Source: an uncultured Synechococcus sp.
GTDB lineage: Bacteria > Cyanobacteriota > Cyanobacteriia > PCC-6307 > Cyanobiaceae
Direction: 5' to 3'
Assembly: GCA_913020095.1 (NCBI GenBank)
Contig: CAJWAH010000045.1
Coordinates: 1 to 9,970, forward strand
Length of the DNA stretch: 9,970 nucleotides
Shown here: positions 1 through 7,436 of the stretch, one piece after another
Layout: the number at the start of each line of letters is the position of its first letter
Numbering within the stretch: the stretch's first letter is position 1
The notes under the pieces: model-generated
What the model saw: only the letters and a program-made list of their open reading frames with translations
Database searches by the model: none
What the model was told of the DNA's origin: nothing
Position numbers and translations under genes: made by a program

Positions 1-2
1 GC

Positions 3-434
3 AAAACCGCCTTCCTAGAGTCGTCGGGCCTAGAGCGCTCGCTCTCGACGAACATCCCAGACCACCCCACTGCGATTCAAGTGAATGGCCTGCGCCAGGA
101 GCGCACTGAGCACGTGATGTGCCCGGGGCACGTTTATGGCACGAACTCGTTCGACACGCGCACTTTGGTTGGCAATTGGGCAGAAGAGCGCTGCGATAAG
201 GCGTACATCCCATCCGACTCGAAATGCCCGACGGGTTCCGACTGGCAGTGGCCGACTACGTATAACGAGATGACGAAGAACCTCGCGCACAAGGTCATCC
301 CCGCGAAAGCCTCGAATGCGGAGACGATGTTTACCAAGGTCGGCCCGAGTCAGCCCTTCGCGACCGGTGTCAAAGAGGAATCGCTCTCCTCAAACAAGGA
401 GGCGTGTAAGCTCGGCGGCGTTGACCACGGATAG
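3..434 (+). CDS. CFAP68 (C11orf1)-like ciliary protein, partial, eukaryotic origin
   Basis: The frame is open from the left edge to a TAG stop at 432-434 (143 codons seen), so the true start lies outside the window; the GTG at 81 is not a credible start. The middle carries TNSFDTRTLVGNWAEERCD followed by a WPTTYNE segment. From memory, this matches the conserved core of CFAP68/C11orf1 (TN...NRTLMGNWNQERYD, then a TTYD segment), a microtubule inner protein of ciliary doublets. No bacterial family I know has this core. Serine is mostly TCG with no AGC, and threonine is mostly ACG, unlike every other gene here, where AGC and ACC dominate. A GTAAGC at 406-411 could be an intron donor, in which case the last residues would not be real. 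The family call rests on one motif block recalled without a search; eukaryotic origin is better supported than the exact family. Confidence 0.6.
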   Translation, partial: KTAFLESSGLERSLSTNIPDHPTAIQVNGLRQERTEHVMCPGHVYGTNSFDTRTLVGNWAEERCDKAYIPSDSKCPTGSDWQWPTTYNEMTKNLAHKVIPAKASNAETMFTKVGPSQPFATGVKEESLSSNKEACKLGGVDHG

Positions 435-671
435 GCGTCCCGCAAGCACGGCGGCGGCAGTAGGGCTGAGTTCGCACGGTGACACTGGTCGAAGGCGCAA
501 CGGTGCCGACCCCTGGTGAGAGGAAGAAGGAGATTCGGGCTGCGGCCCGGCCAAAGAACCAGCTTTGCTGCTCCAGGGCGTGATGAGCCCAGTAATGTGC
601 CCGCCATCGATGCGTCGCTCAAGAGCACCCCCGAGGACGTCGCCCGACGACCCAGGAGATGCGCGCGGCCC
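435..671. other. Gene-free stretch containing the eukaryote/cyanobacterium junction
   Basis: I see no convincing gene here on either strand. The reading frames present are short, rich in Arg, Pro and Ser, and resemble no family. None contains the hydrophobic helices expected upstream of the O-antigen-ligase-like tail that starts near 672. The stretch is therefore most likely flanking, 3' untranslated or intronic DNA belonging to the eukaryotic side, with the change to cyanobacterial sequence near its right end. No repeat, insertion-sequence end or attachment site is visible at the boundary. A third source for this piece cannot be excluded. Confidence 0.5.
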
Positions 672-839
672 GACCCTTTTGAGCGCGGATGGTGGACAGC
701 GTTTGTGATCTTGGCGTTGTTGCATGCCACGGATCTGCCCCTGTATTCCGGTCAGATCAATGTGGTGGGCTGGATTCTGTTGGCAGGGCTGCGGACAGCG
801 GCTTGGCCCCGTCCGTCAGGGCTTCGGCCTGATGCTTAG
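672..839 (+). CDS. O-antigen ligase/polymerase-like membrane protein, C-terminal fragment
   Basis: The last 55 residues of a plus-strand frame form a hydrophobic helix (WWTAFVILALLHATDLPLYS), a short turn, then INVVGWILLAGLR and a tail ending at TAG 837-839. The pattern HATDLPLY..(I)N..GWILLAGLR is, as I recall it, typical of the C-terminus of cyanobacterial Wzy/WaaL/IctB-type polytopic proteins, which join or polymerise surface glycans at the inner membrane. Immediately upstream in this frame the residues become Arg/Pro-rich and non-membrane, and no other frame supplies the missing helices. The gene therefore appears cut off near 672 by the sequence junction rather than by natural decay. Its last 83 bases overlap the 3' end of the convergent radical SAM gene. 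Family assignment from so short a piece is moderate. Confidence 0.5.
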   Translation, partial: DPFERGWWTAFVILALLHATDLPLYSGQINVVGWILLAGLRTAAWPRPSGLRPDA

Positions 840-2337
840 CCAAGGTTGATTTCGGCAGTGGGCCCTCCAGGTGCTCCCAGGGCAGCACCCGATCGCTGCT
901 CCAGCAGCTGTGAATCACGTCGTCCCAAGGCGGTAGATCGCCTTTGAGCTCTTTGTAGGCCCGCTTCCAGCTGCCCTGGCTGTCGCTCTTGCCGCGCACA
1001 GCTGCAATCACGGGTGCTAGGCGCCTGTCGCTGCGGGAGAGCAACGCTTGGATCACGCTCCAGCCGTAGCTCTCGGGCCGCAGATCGATGCCCTTGGGTT
1101 TGAGCCGTTTGGCCAGCAGCTTCAGGCGCTTTTCGGCTTCAGGCCGCACCCCCTGCCATTGGAACGGGGTGTGGGCTTTGGGCACAAAGCTGCTCACCCC
1201 CAGGCTGAGCCGCAGGCCAGGGGTGGCTTTTTTCAGCGCCAGCAGCAGCGATGCTGTGGCTTCGATGTCGTCGTCGGTTTCGCTCGGTAAGCCGGCCATG
1301 CCATAGAGCTTCAGGGCACTGAGTCCTCCTTCTTTGGCGTAGCGGGCCGCGGCGTAAATCTCGCTTTCGCTGAGCTTTTTGTTCACCACCTGGCGCAGCC
1401 GTTCGCTGCCGCTCTCGATGGCGATGGTGATTGATTTGCTGCCGCGGCTGGCCAAGCTGGCGGCCAATTGCGGCGTCACCGTGGCGGCGCGCACCGAGCT
1501 CACGCTGATGCGTGTGTCGTCGAATTGCGGCTGACTGAGCCACTGCAGCAGCTCGTTGAATTGCGGGTGCTGGGTCACTGATGCCCCCAGCAATCCCAGG
1601 CGCTTGGTGGCGCCAAGGCCCTTCTCCACCGCAGGAATTAGGCCGTCATCAAGGGAGGGGGTGCGAAACGGCAGGGTCAGGTAGCTGGCCAGGCAGAAGC
1701 GGCAGAGCTCCGGGCAGCTGCGCACCACTTCCACCATGTGAATCGAAGGCCAGGCGGCCTCTGGGGTGATCACCGTGGAGTGGCTGAGGGTGTTGCCGCG
1801 CCAGGTTTGCTTGCTGATGCGCGCCGGCACAGCGCTATCGATTGGTTCAATCGCCTGCAGTTGGCCGCTGGCGTCGTAGCGCGGGGCATAGAGCCCGGGG
1901 ACATAGATCCCCTCCACTTGGGCGAGTCGTTTGAGCTGCTGTTGCCGCGGCTCCCCGCGCACCTCTTGCAGGGCGTCGATGAAGGCGGGCAGGAGTAATT
2001 CGCCGTCGCCCAGCAGCACCACATCGAAGAAGGGGGCCAGGGGTTCGGGGTTGGCGGTCAGCACCGGCCCACCGCCAAACACGATCGGATCGTCATCCCC
2101 GCGTTCTGTGCTCCACAGCGGGATGCGCTGCTGCTCCAGCAGATCGAGCAGCACCGGGCCATCGAGCTCCCAGCTCAGGGAGAGGCCAAACAGATCGCAG
2201 TGGCGATGGGGCGGGTCGCCTTGATCGGTGAACAGGCGCCGCACATCGAGATCATTGCGGCCGGCCAGGCTGGCCCAAACCACCTGGTATCCCAGGCTGG
2301 TGATGCCCACCGAGTAGGTGCTGGGGAAGGCCAGCAC
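757..2337 (-). CDS. B12-binding-type radical SAM protein
   Basis: This is a radical SAM enzyme of the cobalamin-binding-domain class; substrate unknown. Numbering from the GTG at 2337, the N-terminal 120 residues resemble a degenerate B12-binding Rossmann domain (LAFPSTYSVGITSLGYQ; GGGPVLTANPEPL near 88-100; VVLLGDGE near 106-113) without an obvious DxHxxG cobalamin-ligand motif. The radical SAM core follows, with CPELCRFC supplying C208, C212 and C215 of the CxxxCxxC cluster motif that binds the SAM-coordinating [4Fe-4S]. GASVTQHP, SSVRAATVT and IAIESGSERLR are the later barrel strands. The start is a problem. The frame continues upstream to 2421 with family-like residues (LFEPAQPAAGALRAVLAF) but offers no ATG, GTG or TTG there, only CTG codons, and the GTG at 2337 has no ribosome binding site and would begin inside the first beta strand. 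The 3' end runs over the O-antigen-ligase-like tail on the other strand. Domain call is firm; physiological role is not known. Confidence 0.88.
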   Translation of the reverse strand: MLAFPSTYSVGITSLGYQVVWASLAGRNDLDVRRLFTDQGDPPHRHCDLFGLSLSWELDGPVLLDLLEQQRIPLWSTERGDDDPIVFGGGPVLTANPEPLAPFFDVVLLGDGELLLPAFIDALQEVRGEPRQQQLKRLAQVEGIYVPGLYAPRYDASGQLQAIEPIDSAVPARISKQTWRGNTLSHSTVITPEAAWPSIHMVEVVRSCPELCRFCLASYLTLPFRTPSLDDGLIPAVEKGLGATKRLGLLGASVTQHPQFNELLQWLSQPQFDDTRISVSSVRAATVTPQLAASLASRGSKSITIAIESGSERLRQVVNKKLSESEIYAAARYAKEGGLSALKLYGMAGLPSETDDDIEATASLLLALKKATPGLRLSLGVSSFVPKAHTPFQWQGVRPEAEKRLKLLAKRLKPKGIDLRPESYGWSVIQALLSRSDRRLAPVIAAVRGKSDSQGSWKRAYKELKGDLPPWDDVIHSCWSSDRVLPWEHLEGPLPKSTLAKHQAEALTDGAKPLSAALPTESSPPH

Positions 2338-2452
2338 AGCGCGTAGGGCACCAGCCGCCGGTTGGGCTGGTTCAAACAGCAGCGTTTCCTGGTTCAGGCG
2401 CGGAAGGCTGTGGTGTTCCCATCATCCCTGCGATCGGTAGGCTGCTGCGCCG

Positions 2453-3274
2453 ATGGTCTGGCTGCGGATGTTCATCGCCGATCGCCTGATCTATGTGGAG
2501 CTGCCCAAGACGGCCTGCACCCACATCGGCAAGCTTTTGGCCTTGGTCGTTCCCGGGGAGCAGCGGGGTAAGCACAACAAACCCAGCCAGGCTGAGTTCG
2601 ATCGCAGGCCGGTGTTTCTCGGTTCCGTCCGCAATCCCTGGGCCTGGTACGTCTCGCTGTGGGCCTACGGCTGCCAGCAGGAGGGAATGCTCTGGGAAGC
2701 CCTCACCCACGGGCGCGGCAGTGTGCGGGGTTTGGGTTGGCGCGCTGCGCCGATCTATGCCGGCAGGCGTTGGCTGCACAGCCTGCGCCAGCGCCCAGCC
2801 GAGTGGCAGCGGCTCTACAGCGATGTTCAAGACGTGCAGGCTTTTCGCACCTGGTTGCGTTGGCTGCATGAGCCCGCCCGCCGTTGGGACAGCGGCGAGC
2901 GCTTGGCCTTGCATGCCTGCGCTGATCGGGTGGGTCTGCTGACCTACCGCTATCTCGATCTCTTCTGCCGCGGCAGTTTTCGCTCCATCGCTGATCTCGA
3001 GAGCCTGCGCGCCTTTGACGCCCGCGCCAACTATCTCGATCACGTGATCCGCACCGAGCACTTGGAGCAGGACCTGCTGATGGTGCTGGAGCGTTTGCAG
3101 ATCCCCATTAGCGATGAGCAGCGCAGCCAGATTTTTGGGGGCGGCCGCAGCAATCCATCCCGCGGCAAACGCAGCCGCTGGCAGGACTATTACGACCAGG
3201 CCAGCATTGAGCTGGTGGCCCAGCGGGATCGCTTCATCACCGAACGCTTCGGCTACAGGCCGCCGGTGCTTTAG
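2453..3274 (+). CDS. Sulfotransferase family protein
   Basis: A protein of 273 residues with the two PAPS-binding signatures of sulfotransferases. [16 protein letters not shown] (residues 14-29) is the 5'-phosphosulfate loop, with PKTACT in place of the usual PKx[15 protein letters not shown] (59-70) is the 3'-phosphate-binding segment (RNPxxxxVS). The rest is rich in Trp, Arg and Leu with no signal peptide or membrane helix, so it should be cytosolic or peripheral. Such enzymes transfer sulfate from PAPS to glycans, lipids or small molecules; the acceptor cannot be read from sequence. A second ATG at 2468 (MFIADRL) is an equally good start, and neither has a clear Shine-Dalgarno. It is divergent from the radical SAM gene and its TAG stop overlaps the acnB stop. 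The family is likely; activity is less certain because Ala-Cys replaces Gly-Ser in the loop. Confidence 0.75.
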   Translation: MVWLRMFIADRLIYVELPKTACTHIGKLLALVVPGEQRGKHNKPSQAEFDRRPVFLGSVRNPWAWYVSLWAYGCQQEGMLWEALTHGRGSVRGLGWRAAPIYAGRRWLHSLRQRPAEWQRLYSDVQDVQAFRTWLRWLHEPARRWDSGERLALHACADRVGLLTYRYLDLFCRGSFRSIADLESLRAFDARANYLDHVIRTEHLEQDLLMVLERLQIPISDEQRSQIFGGGRSNPSRGKRSRWQDYYDQASIELVAQRDRFITERFGYRPPVL

Positions 3275-5874
3275 GCCTCGGCCAGCAGCTTCTCTTCTTC
3301 GGCTTGGCTCAACACCCGGCCTTCATCGGCGAAGCCCTGCACCTGATCGAAGTTCAAGTAGCGGTAGAGCTCAGCGCTGTTGGGATCAATCCGCTCAGCG
3401 GCCACAGCCAGGTATTCCTCGCGGCTGGGGATGCGTCCCAGTTGGGCGCACACCGCCGCTAACTCGGCGCTGCCGAGATAAACCTGGGCGCCATTGCCGA
3501 GTCGGTTGTTGAAGTTGCGGGTGCTGGTGGAGAACACGGTGGTGTTGTCTTCCACGCGCGCTTGGTTGCCCATGCAGAGCGAGCAACCCGGCATCTCCAT
3601 GCGTGAGCCGGCGGCTTCGAAGGTGGCGTAGTAGCCCTCAGCTTTCAACGTCTCCTCATCCATGCGGGTGGGGGGGCAGACCCACAGGCGCGCCGTGTTT
3701 TGCCCCTGACCTTCCAGCACGGTGGCCGCGGCCCTGTAATGGCCGATGTTGGTCATGCAGGAGCCGATGAACACCTCATCGACTTTGTCGCCCGCGACGT
3801 CGGAGAGGGTTTTGACGTTGTCGGGGTCGTTGGGGCAGGCCACGATCGGCTCGGTGATCGTGTTGAGGTCGATGTCGATCACTGCGGCGTAGTCGGCATC
3901 GGCATCGGCTTCCAGCAATTGCGGGTTGGCCAGCCAGTCCTCCATGGCTTTGATGCGGCGCGCCAGGGTGCGGGCATCGCTGTAGCCGCGGGCAATCATG
4001 TTTTTGAGCAGCGCCACATTGCTGCGCAGGTATTCGCTGACGGTGTCGACGCTGAGCTTGATCGTGCTGCCGGCGCAGGAGCGTTCTGCAGTGGCGTCGG
4101 TGAGCTCGAAGGCCTGCTCCAGCTTGAGATCGGGCAAGCCTTCGATCTCCATGATGCGGCCGTTGAAGACGTTCTTCTTGCCGGCTTTCTCCACCGTCAA
4201 GAGCCCCTTCTCGATCGCCACATAGGGAATCGCATTCACCACATCACGCAGGGTGACGCCGGGCTGAAGTTCTCCGCTGAAGCGCACCAACACCGATTCC
4301 GGCATGTCGAGTGGCATGGCGCCGATGGCTGCGGCAAAGGCCACCAGACCGGAGCCTGCAGGGAAGGAGATGCCGAGGGGGAATCGGGTGTGGCTATCGC
4401 CTCCGGTGCCCACGGTGTCGGGCAGCAGCATGCGGTTAAGCCAGCTGTGGATGATGCCGTCGCCGGTGCGCAAGGCCACACCGCCGCGGTTGCTCATGAA
4501 GTCGGGCAACTCGGCGTGGGTTTTGAGGTCCACCGGCTTGGGATAGGCCGCGGTGTGGCAGAAGCTCTGCATCACTAGATCAGCGGAGAAGCCAAGGCAG
4601 GCCAGCTCCTTCATCTCATCGCGGGTCATCGGCCCGGTGGTGTCTTGGCTGCCAACGCTGGTCATCAATGGCTCGCAGCTGGTGCCAGGGTGCACACCTG
4701 GCAGTCCGCAGGCGCGGCCCACCATTTTTTGCGCCAGCGTGAAGCCTTTGCCGCTGTCGGCTGGCGGTGTTGGGCGGATAAACAGCTCGGAGGCCGGCAG
4801 GCCCAATTGGCTGCGCACCTTGTCGGTCAAGGCCCGGCCGATCATCAAAGGAATGCGGCCGCCTGCGCGCACCTCATCGCTGATGGTGCTGGGCTTGAGA
4901 TCGAAGCGGGCCACCACCTCGCCGTCGCGCTCGATCGTGCCGGCATGGGGGCGGATGGTGATCACATCACCGCTGTTCAGCCCGGTCACGTCGCATTCGA
5001 TCGGCAGAGCGCCGGAATCTTCTGCTGTGGTGAAAAAGATCGGGGCGATCTTGCCGCCCAGGATCACGCCACCACTGCGCTTGTTGGGCACATGGGGGAT
5101 GTCGCTGCCGGTGTGCCACAGCACCGAGTTGATGGCTGATTTGCGGGAGCTGCCGGTGCCCACCACATCGCCCACGTAGGCCACCGGATGGCCTTTGGCT
5201 TTGAGGGCTTCGAGTTGCTCGAGGCCGCCGGGCATGCGGGTCTCGAGCATCGCTGTGGCATGCAGCGGGATGTCAGGACGCGTGGTGGCGTGGGTGGCAG
5301 GGGAGAGATCGTCGGTGTTGGTTTCCCCCTCCACCTTGAACACCGTGACGGTGATCGACTCGGGCAGCTCGGGCTTGGCCGTGAACCACTCCGCTGCTGC
5401 CCAGCTATCGATCACCTGCTTGGCGTAGCTGTTGCCAGCGGCCAGCTCGAGGACGTCGTTGTAAGCGTCGTAAACCAGCAGGGTGCGGCTCAGGCCTTCG
5501 GCCGCGGCGGCGGCCAGGCTGTTGTCGCTGTTGCTGAGCAGCCGGATCAGGGCCGCCACGTTGTAGCCGCCAATCATCGTGGCCAGCAGCCGGGTGGCCT
5601 CCAGCGGGCTCACCAAGGGGCTGCTGCGCCGGCCTTCGGCCACGGCACTGAGCCAGTCGGCTTTGACGTAGGCCGCCTCATCCACACCCGGTGGAATGCG
5701 TTCACTGAGCAGATGCAGCAGCGTCTGCTCCTCCCCAGTGGGAGGTGTTTCCAGCAGTTCTGTGAGGGCTTTGGTCTGCTCAGCGTCGAGGGCCAAGGGG
5801 GGCACACCGAGGCCTTCTCGCTCAGCGGCGGCGGCGCGGTAAGCCGGCAGGAACGCGTCAGGGGTAAGGCTCAT
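3271..5874 (-). CDS. acnB: Aconitate hydratase B (bifunctional aconitase / 2-methylisocitrate dehydratase type)
   Basis: Aconitase of the AcnB class, interconverting citrate and isocitrate in the cytosol in the cyanobacterial TCA pathway that feeds 2-oxoglutarate to ammonium assimilation. At 867 residues it is almost the same length as the E. coli enzyme (865) and collinear with it. The N-terminal HEAT-like domain has [12 protein letters not shown]. The swivel domain follows with NTDDLSPA and [13 protein letters not shown], and the catalytic core has [23 protein letters not shown] and [11 protein letters not shown]. Cluster ligands are C706 (GSCMTN), C764 and C767 ([14 protein letters not shown]), spaced as in AcnB. 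The end keeps [12 protein letters not shown] and YRYLNF. All key residues I could check are present, so it should be active. It begins with ATG after a short spacer divergent from the DAHP synthase gene, without an evident Shine-Dalgarno. Its TAA stop overlaps the stop of the convergent sulfotransferase gene by four bases. Confidence 0.97.
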   Translation of the reverse strand: MSLTPDAFLPAYRAAAAEREGLGVPPLALDAEQTKALTELLETPPTGEEQTLLHLLSERIPPGVDEAAYVKADWLSAVAEGRRSSPLVSPLEATRLLATMIGGYNVAALIRLLSNSDNSLAAAAAEGLSRTLLVYDAYNDVLELAAGNSYAKQVIDSWAAAEWFTAKPELPESITVTVFKVEGETNTDDLSPATHATTRPDIPLHATAMLETRMPGGLEQLEALKAKGHPVAYVGDVVGTGSSRKSAINSVLWHTGSDIPHVPNKRSGGVILGGKIAPIFFTTAEDSGALPIECDVTGLNSGDVITIRPHAGTIERDGEVVARFDLKPSTISDEVRAGGRIPLMIGRALTDKVRSQLGLPASELFIRPTPPADSGKGFTLAQKMVGRACGLPGVHPGTSCEPLMTSVGSQDTTGPMTRDEMKELACLGFSADLVMQSFCHTAAYPKPVDLKTHAELPDFMSNRGGVALRTGDGIIHSWLNRMLLPDTVGTGGDSHTRFPLGISFPAGSGLVAFAAAIGAMPLDMPESVLVRFSGELQPGVTLRDVVNAIPYVAIEKGLLTVEKAGKKNVFNGRIMEIEGLPDLKLEQAFELTDATAERSCAGSTIKLSVDTVSEYLRSNVALLKNMIARGYSDARTLARRIKAMEDWLANPQLLEADADADYAAVIDIDLNTITEPIVACPNDPDNVKTLSDVAGDKVDEVFIGSCMTNIGHYRAAATVLEGQGQNTARLWVCPPTRMDEETLKAEGYYATFEAAGSRMEMPGCSLCMGNQARVEDNTTVFSTSTRNFNNRLGNGAQVYLGSAELAAVCAQLGRIPSREEYLAVAAERIDPNSAELYRYLNFDQVQGFADEGRVLSQAEEEKLLAEA

Positions 5875-5949
5875 CGGTACGGCGTCAGCGACAAACTCAG
5901 CAAACCATTGTCTGATTTGCCGGGATGGCGGCGGATCTTAGGCTGAGCG

Positions 5950-7023
5950 ATGCCTAGGTCTTGCCCGATGCTCCCCACCTCCGATCTGCATGTGGTGGAG
6001 ACCCGCCCGTTGGTGGCACCGGCCATCCTGCACAGCGATCTGCCGTTGTCGGATCGGGCCAGTGAAACGGTGCGCCAGACCCGTCAGCGAATTCAGCGCA
6101 TTCTTCGTGGCGAGGATCCGCGCTTGCTTGTGATCGTGGGCCCCTGCTCGGTTCACGATGTGGCTGCTGCTGAGGAATATGCCGGGGCGCTGGCTTTGAT
6201 TCGTGAGCGTCTCAAGGACAGCCTTGAGATCGTGATGCGGGTGTACTTCGAGAAGCCCCGCACCACGGTGGGTTGGAAGGGTCTGATTAATGACCCCCAT
6301 CTCGATGGCAGCTACGACATCAACAGCGGCTTGCGCCGGGCCCGTTCGCTGCTGCTGCAACTGGCTGAGCGGGGCCTGCCGGCGGCCACGGAATTGCTGG
6401 ATCCAATCGTTCCTCAATACATCGCTGATTTGGTCAGCTGGACGGCCATTGGTGCCCGCACCACCGAAAGCCAAACCCACCGTGAGATGGCCTCGGGTTT
6501 GTCGATGCCCATTGGTTTCAAGAACGGCACCGATGGCGGGGTGACCGTGGCGATCAATGCCATGCAGGCCGCCGCTCGGCCCCATCATTTCCTGGGGATT
6601 AACCGTCAGGGGCACGCTTCGATCGTGTCCACCACCGGTAATCCCGATGGCCATCTGGTGTTGCGCGGTGGTGGCGGCCAAACCAACTTCCATGCGGAAG
6701 CCATCGCTTCGGTGGCCGCTGAACTCAAGGCCGCGGCGTTGCCCGATCGGGTGATGGTGGATTGCAGCCACGGCAACTCCAACAAGGATTACCGGCGCCA
6801 AGGTGAGGTGCTGACAGCCGTGGCGGATCAGGTGCGCCAGGGCTCCACGTCTGTTCTGGGCGTGATGCTCGAAAGCAATCTGGTGGAGGGCAATCAAAAA
6901 CTGCCCGCTGATCTCAGTCAGCTGGCCTATGGCCAGAGCATCACCGATGCCTGCATCGATCTCACCACCACCGAGCAATTGCTCGAGCAGTTGGCGGCGG
7001 CGGTTCCGGTTCCGGTGGCCTAG
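5950..7023 (+). CDS. aroG: 3-deoxy-7-phosphoheptulonate (DAHP) synthase, class I
   Basis: First enzyme of the shikimate pathway (EC 2.5.1.54), condensing phosphoenolpyruvate with erythrose 4-phosphate for aromatic amino acids and, in a cyanobacterium, quinones and tocopherol. At 357 residues it has the usual AroF/AroG/AroH length. Signatures seen are LLVIVGPCSVHD with metal ligand C66, RVYFEKPRTTVGWKG, INDPHLDGSYDIN, GARTTESQTHREMASGL, GFKNGTDGG, VDCSHGNSNKDY with H274, GVMLESNLVEGNQ with E308, and GQSITDACID with D333. These four correspond to C61, H268, E302 and D326 of E. coli AroG. Which amino acid inhibits it cannot be told from sequence alone, so the symbol aroG is used in the family sense. 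ATG 5950 is taken as the start, but ATG 5968 is also possible and neither has a clear Shine-Dalgarno. It is divergent from acnB, so the 75 bases between must hold both promoters; I could not pick a convincing -10 for either. Confidence 0.96.
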   Translation: MPRSCPMLPTSDLHVVETRPLVAPAILHSDLPLSDRASETVRQTRQRIQRILRGEDPRLLVIVGPCSVHDVAAAEEYAGALALIRERLKDSLEIVMRVYFEKPRTTVGWKGLINDPHLDGSYDINSGLRRARSLLLQLAERGLPAATELLDPIVPQYIADLVSWTAIGARTTESQTHREMASGLSMPIGFKNGTDGGVTVAINAMQAAARPHHFLGINRQGHASIVSTTGNPDGHLVLRGGGGQTNFHAEAIASVAAELKAAALPDRVMVDCSHGNSNKDYRRQGEVLTAVADQVRQGSTSVLGVMLESNLVEGNQKLPADLSQLAYGQSITDACIDLTTTEQLLEQLAAAVPVPVA

Positions 7024-7091
7024 GTCTTTGACGGCTTGTAGCGACAGTCACGGTCTCTCGTTTTTCTCTGCTTAATCTCAAACAGCTCTCC

Positions 7092-7097
7092 AGGAGG
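7092..7097 (+). promoter_or_regulatory. Strong Shine-Dalgarno site of the small ORF at 7107
   Basis: A full AGGAGG lies nine bases before the ATG at 7107. It is the strongest ribosome binding site in the window, since most other genes here have none that can be recognised, and it fixes the start of the small gene downstream. Confidence 0.8.
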
Positions 7098-7106
7098 CCT
7101 TCCGTC

Positions 7107-7436
7107 ATGGCCCTGTTGTTGCAGTTTTTTGGCATCAGCGATTCGCTGAATTTGTTTCGTTTGGAGCAGGGTCAGCCGGCGGGCCCTGTGTTTGCTGGGT
7201 TTCGCCCCTGTCAGCTCGATCGCCTGCTGGGATGGGGCCAACAAGCTGCCGAGCAGCGCTGTTGGGATCAGCAGCTCGTGCATCAAGCCCTGCTCAAGGG
7301 TTGGCTGGAAAAAGAGGAGCTGATTGCCCAGTGGCAGCGGATCTTGGGTCAGGCGCCTGCCGACCGATTGCTGGTGGCTGGTTTGGGAACGCCTCAGGAT
7401 TGGCAGTTGCGCTGCGAAAAGATGTTTGAGGCCTAG
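7107..7436 (+). CDS. Small uncharacterised protein, 109 aa
   Basis: I do not recognise a named family. The 109-residue protein is rich in Leu, Gln and Trp, has no signal peptide or clear membrane helix, and looks like a compact, mostly helical soluble protein. After a hydrophobic start (MALLLQFFGI), the segments GWGQQAAEQRCWDQQLVHQALLKGW, here split for reading as GWGQQAAEQ / RCWDQQLVHQ / ALLKGW, and EELIAQWQRIL look like amphipathic helices with regularly placed Trp and Leu. It is a real gene by its AGGAGG site nine bases before the ATG, its length, its bacterial codon use like the neighbours, and its exact fit between the DAHP synthase gene (83 bases upstream, same strand) and the convergent phytol-kinase-like gene, whose stop shares CTAG with its own. 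The gap from the DAHP synthase gene allows either read-through or a separate promoter. Probably a picocyanobacterial conserved hypothetical; no function is proposed. Confidence 0.8.
   Translation: MALLLQFFGISDSLNLFRLEQGQPAGPVFAGFRPCQLDRLLGWGQQAAEQRCWDQQLVHQALLKGWLEKEELIAQWQRILGQAPADRLLVAGLGTPQDWQLRCEKMFEA

Noticed and set aside
350..730. Minus-strand frames of 126 and 111 codons across the junction
   Set aside because: Both span the eukaryote/cyanobacterium boundary and are Ser/Pro/Arg/Leu-rich with no motif, so they cannot be single natural genes.
2372..3061. Open frame of 229 codons on the minus strand opposite the sulfotransferase gene
   Set aside because: No family resemblance; the plus strand shows PAPS-binding motifs. 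Its last codons matter only because they contain the ATG pair discussed for the radical SAM start.
3700..4578. Open frame of 292 codons on the plus strand within acnB
   Set aside because: It mirrors acnB on the opposite strand, has His/Gly/Val-rich low-complexity composition typical of antisense frames in GC-rich genes, and matches no family.
5188..5946. Open frame of 252 codons on the plus strand opposite the acnB 5' end
   Set aside because: It lies opposite the HEAT-like and swivel domains of acnB and has shadow-type composition; its end overlaps the DAHP synthase upstream region only by chance.
5938..6978. Open frame of 346 codons on the minus strand opposite the DAHP synthase gene
   Set aside because: The plus strand encodes a complete DAHP synthase with all metal ligands; the antisense frame is His/Gly-rich and without recognisable motifs.
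7028..7056. Promoter for the small gene, based on TTGACG at 7028-7033
   Set aside because: The hexamer at 17-base spacing is CGGTCT, not a -10 element, and other spacings are no better.
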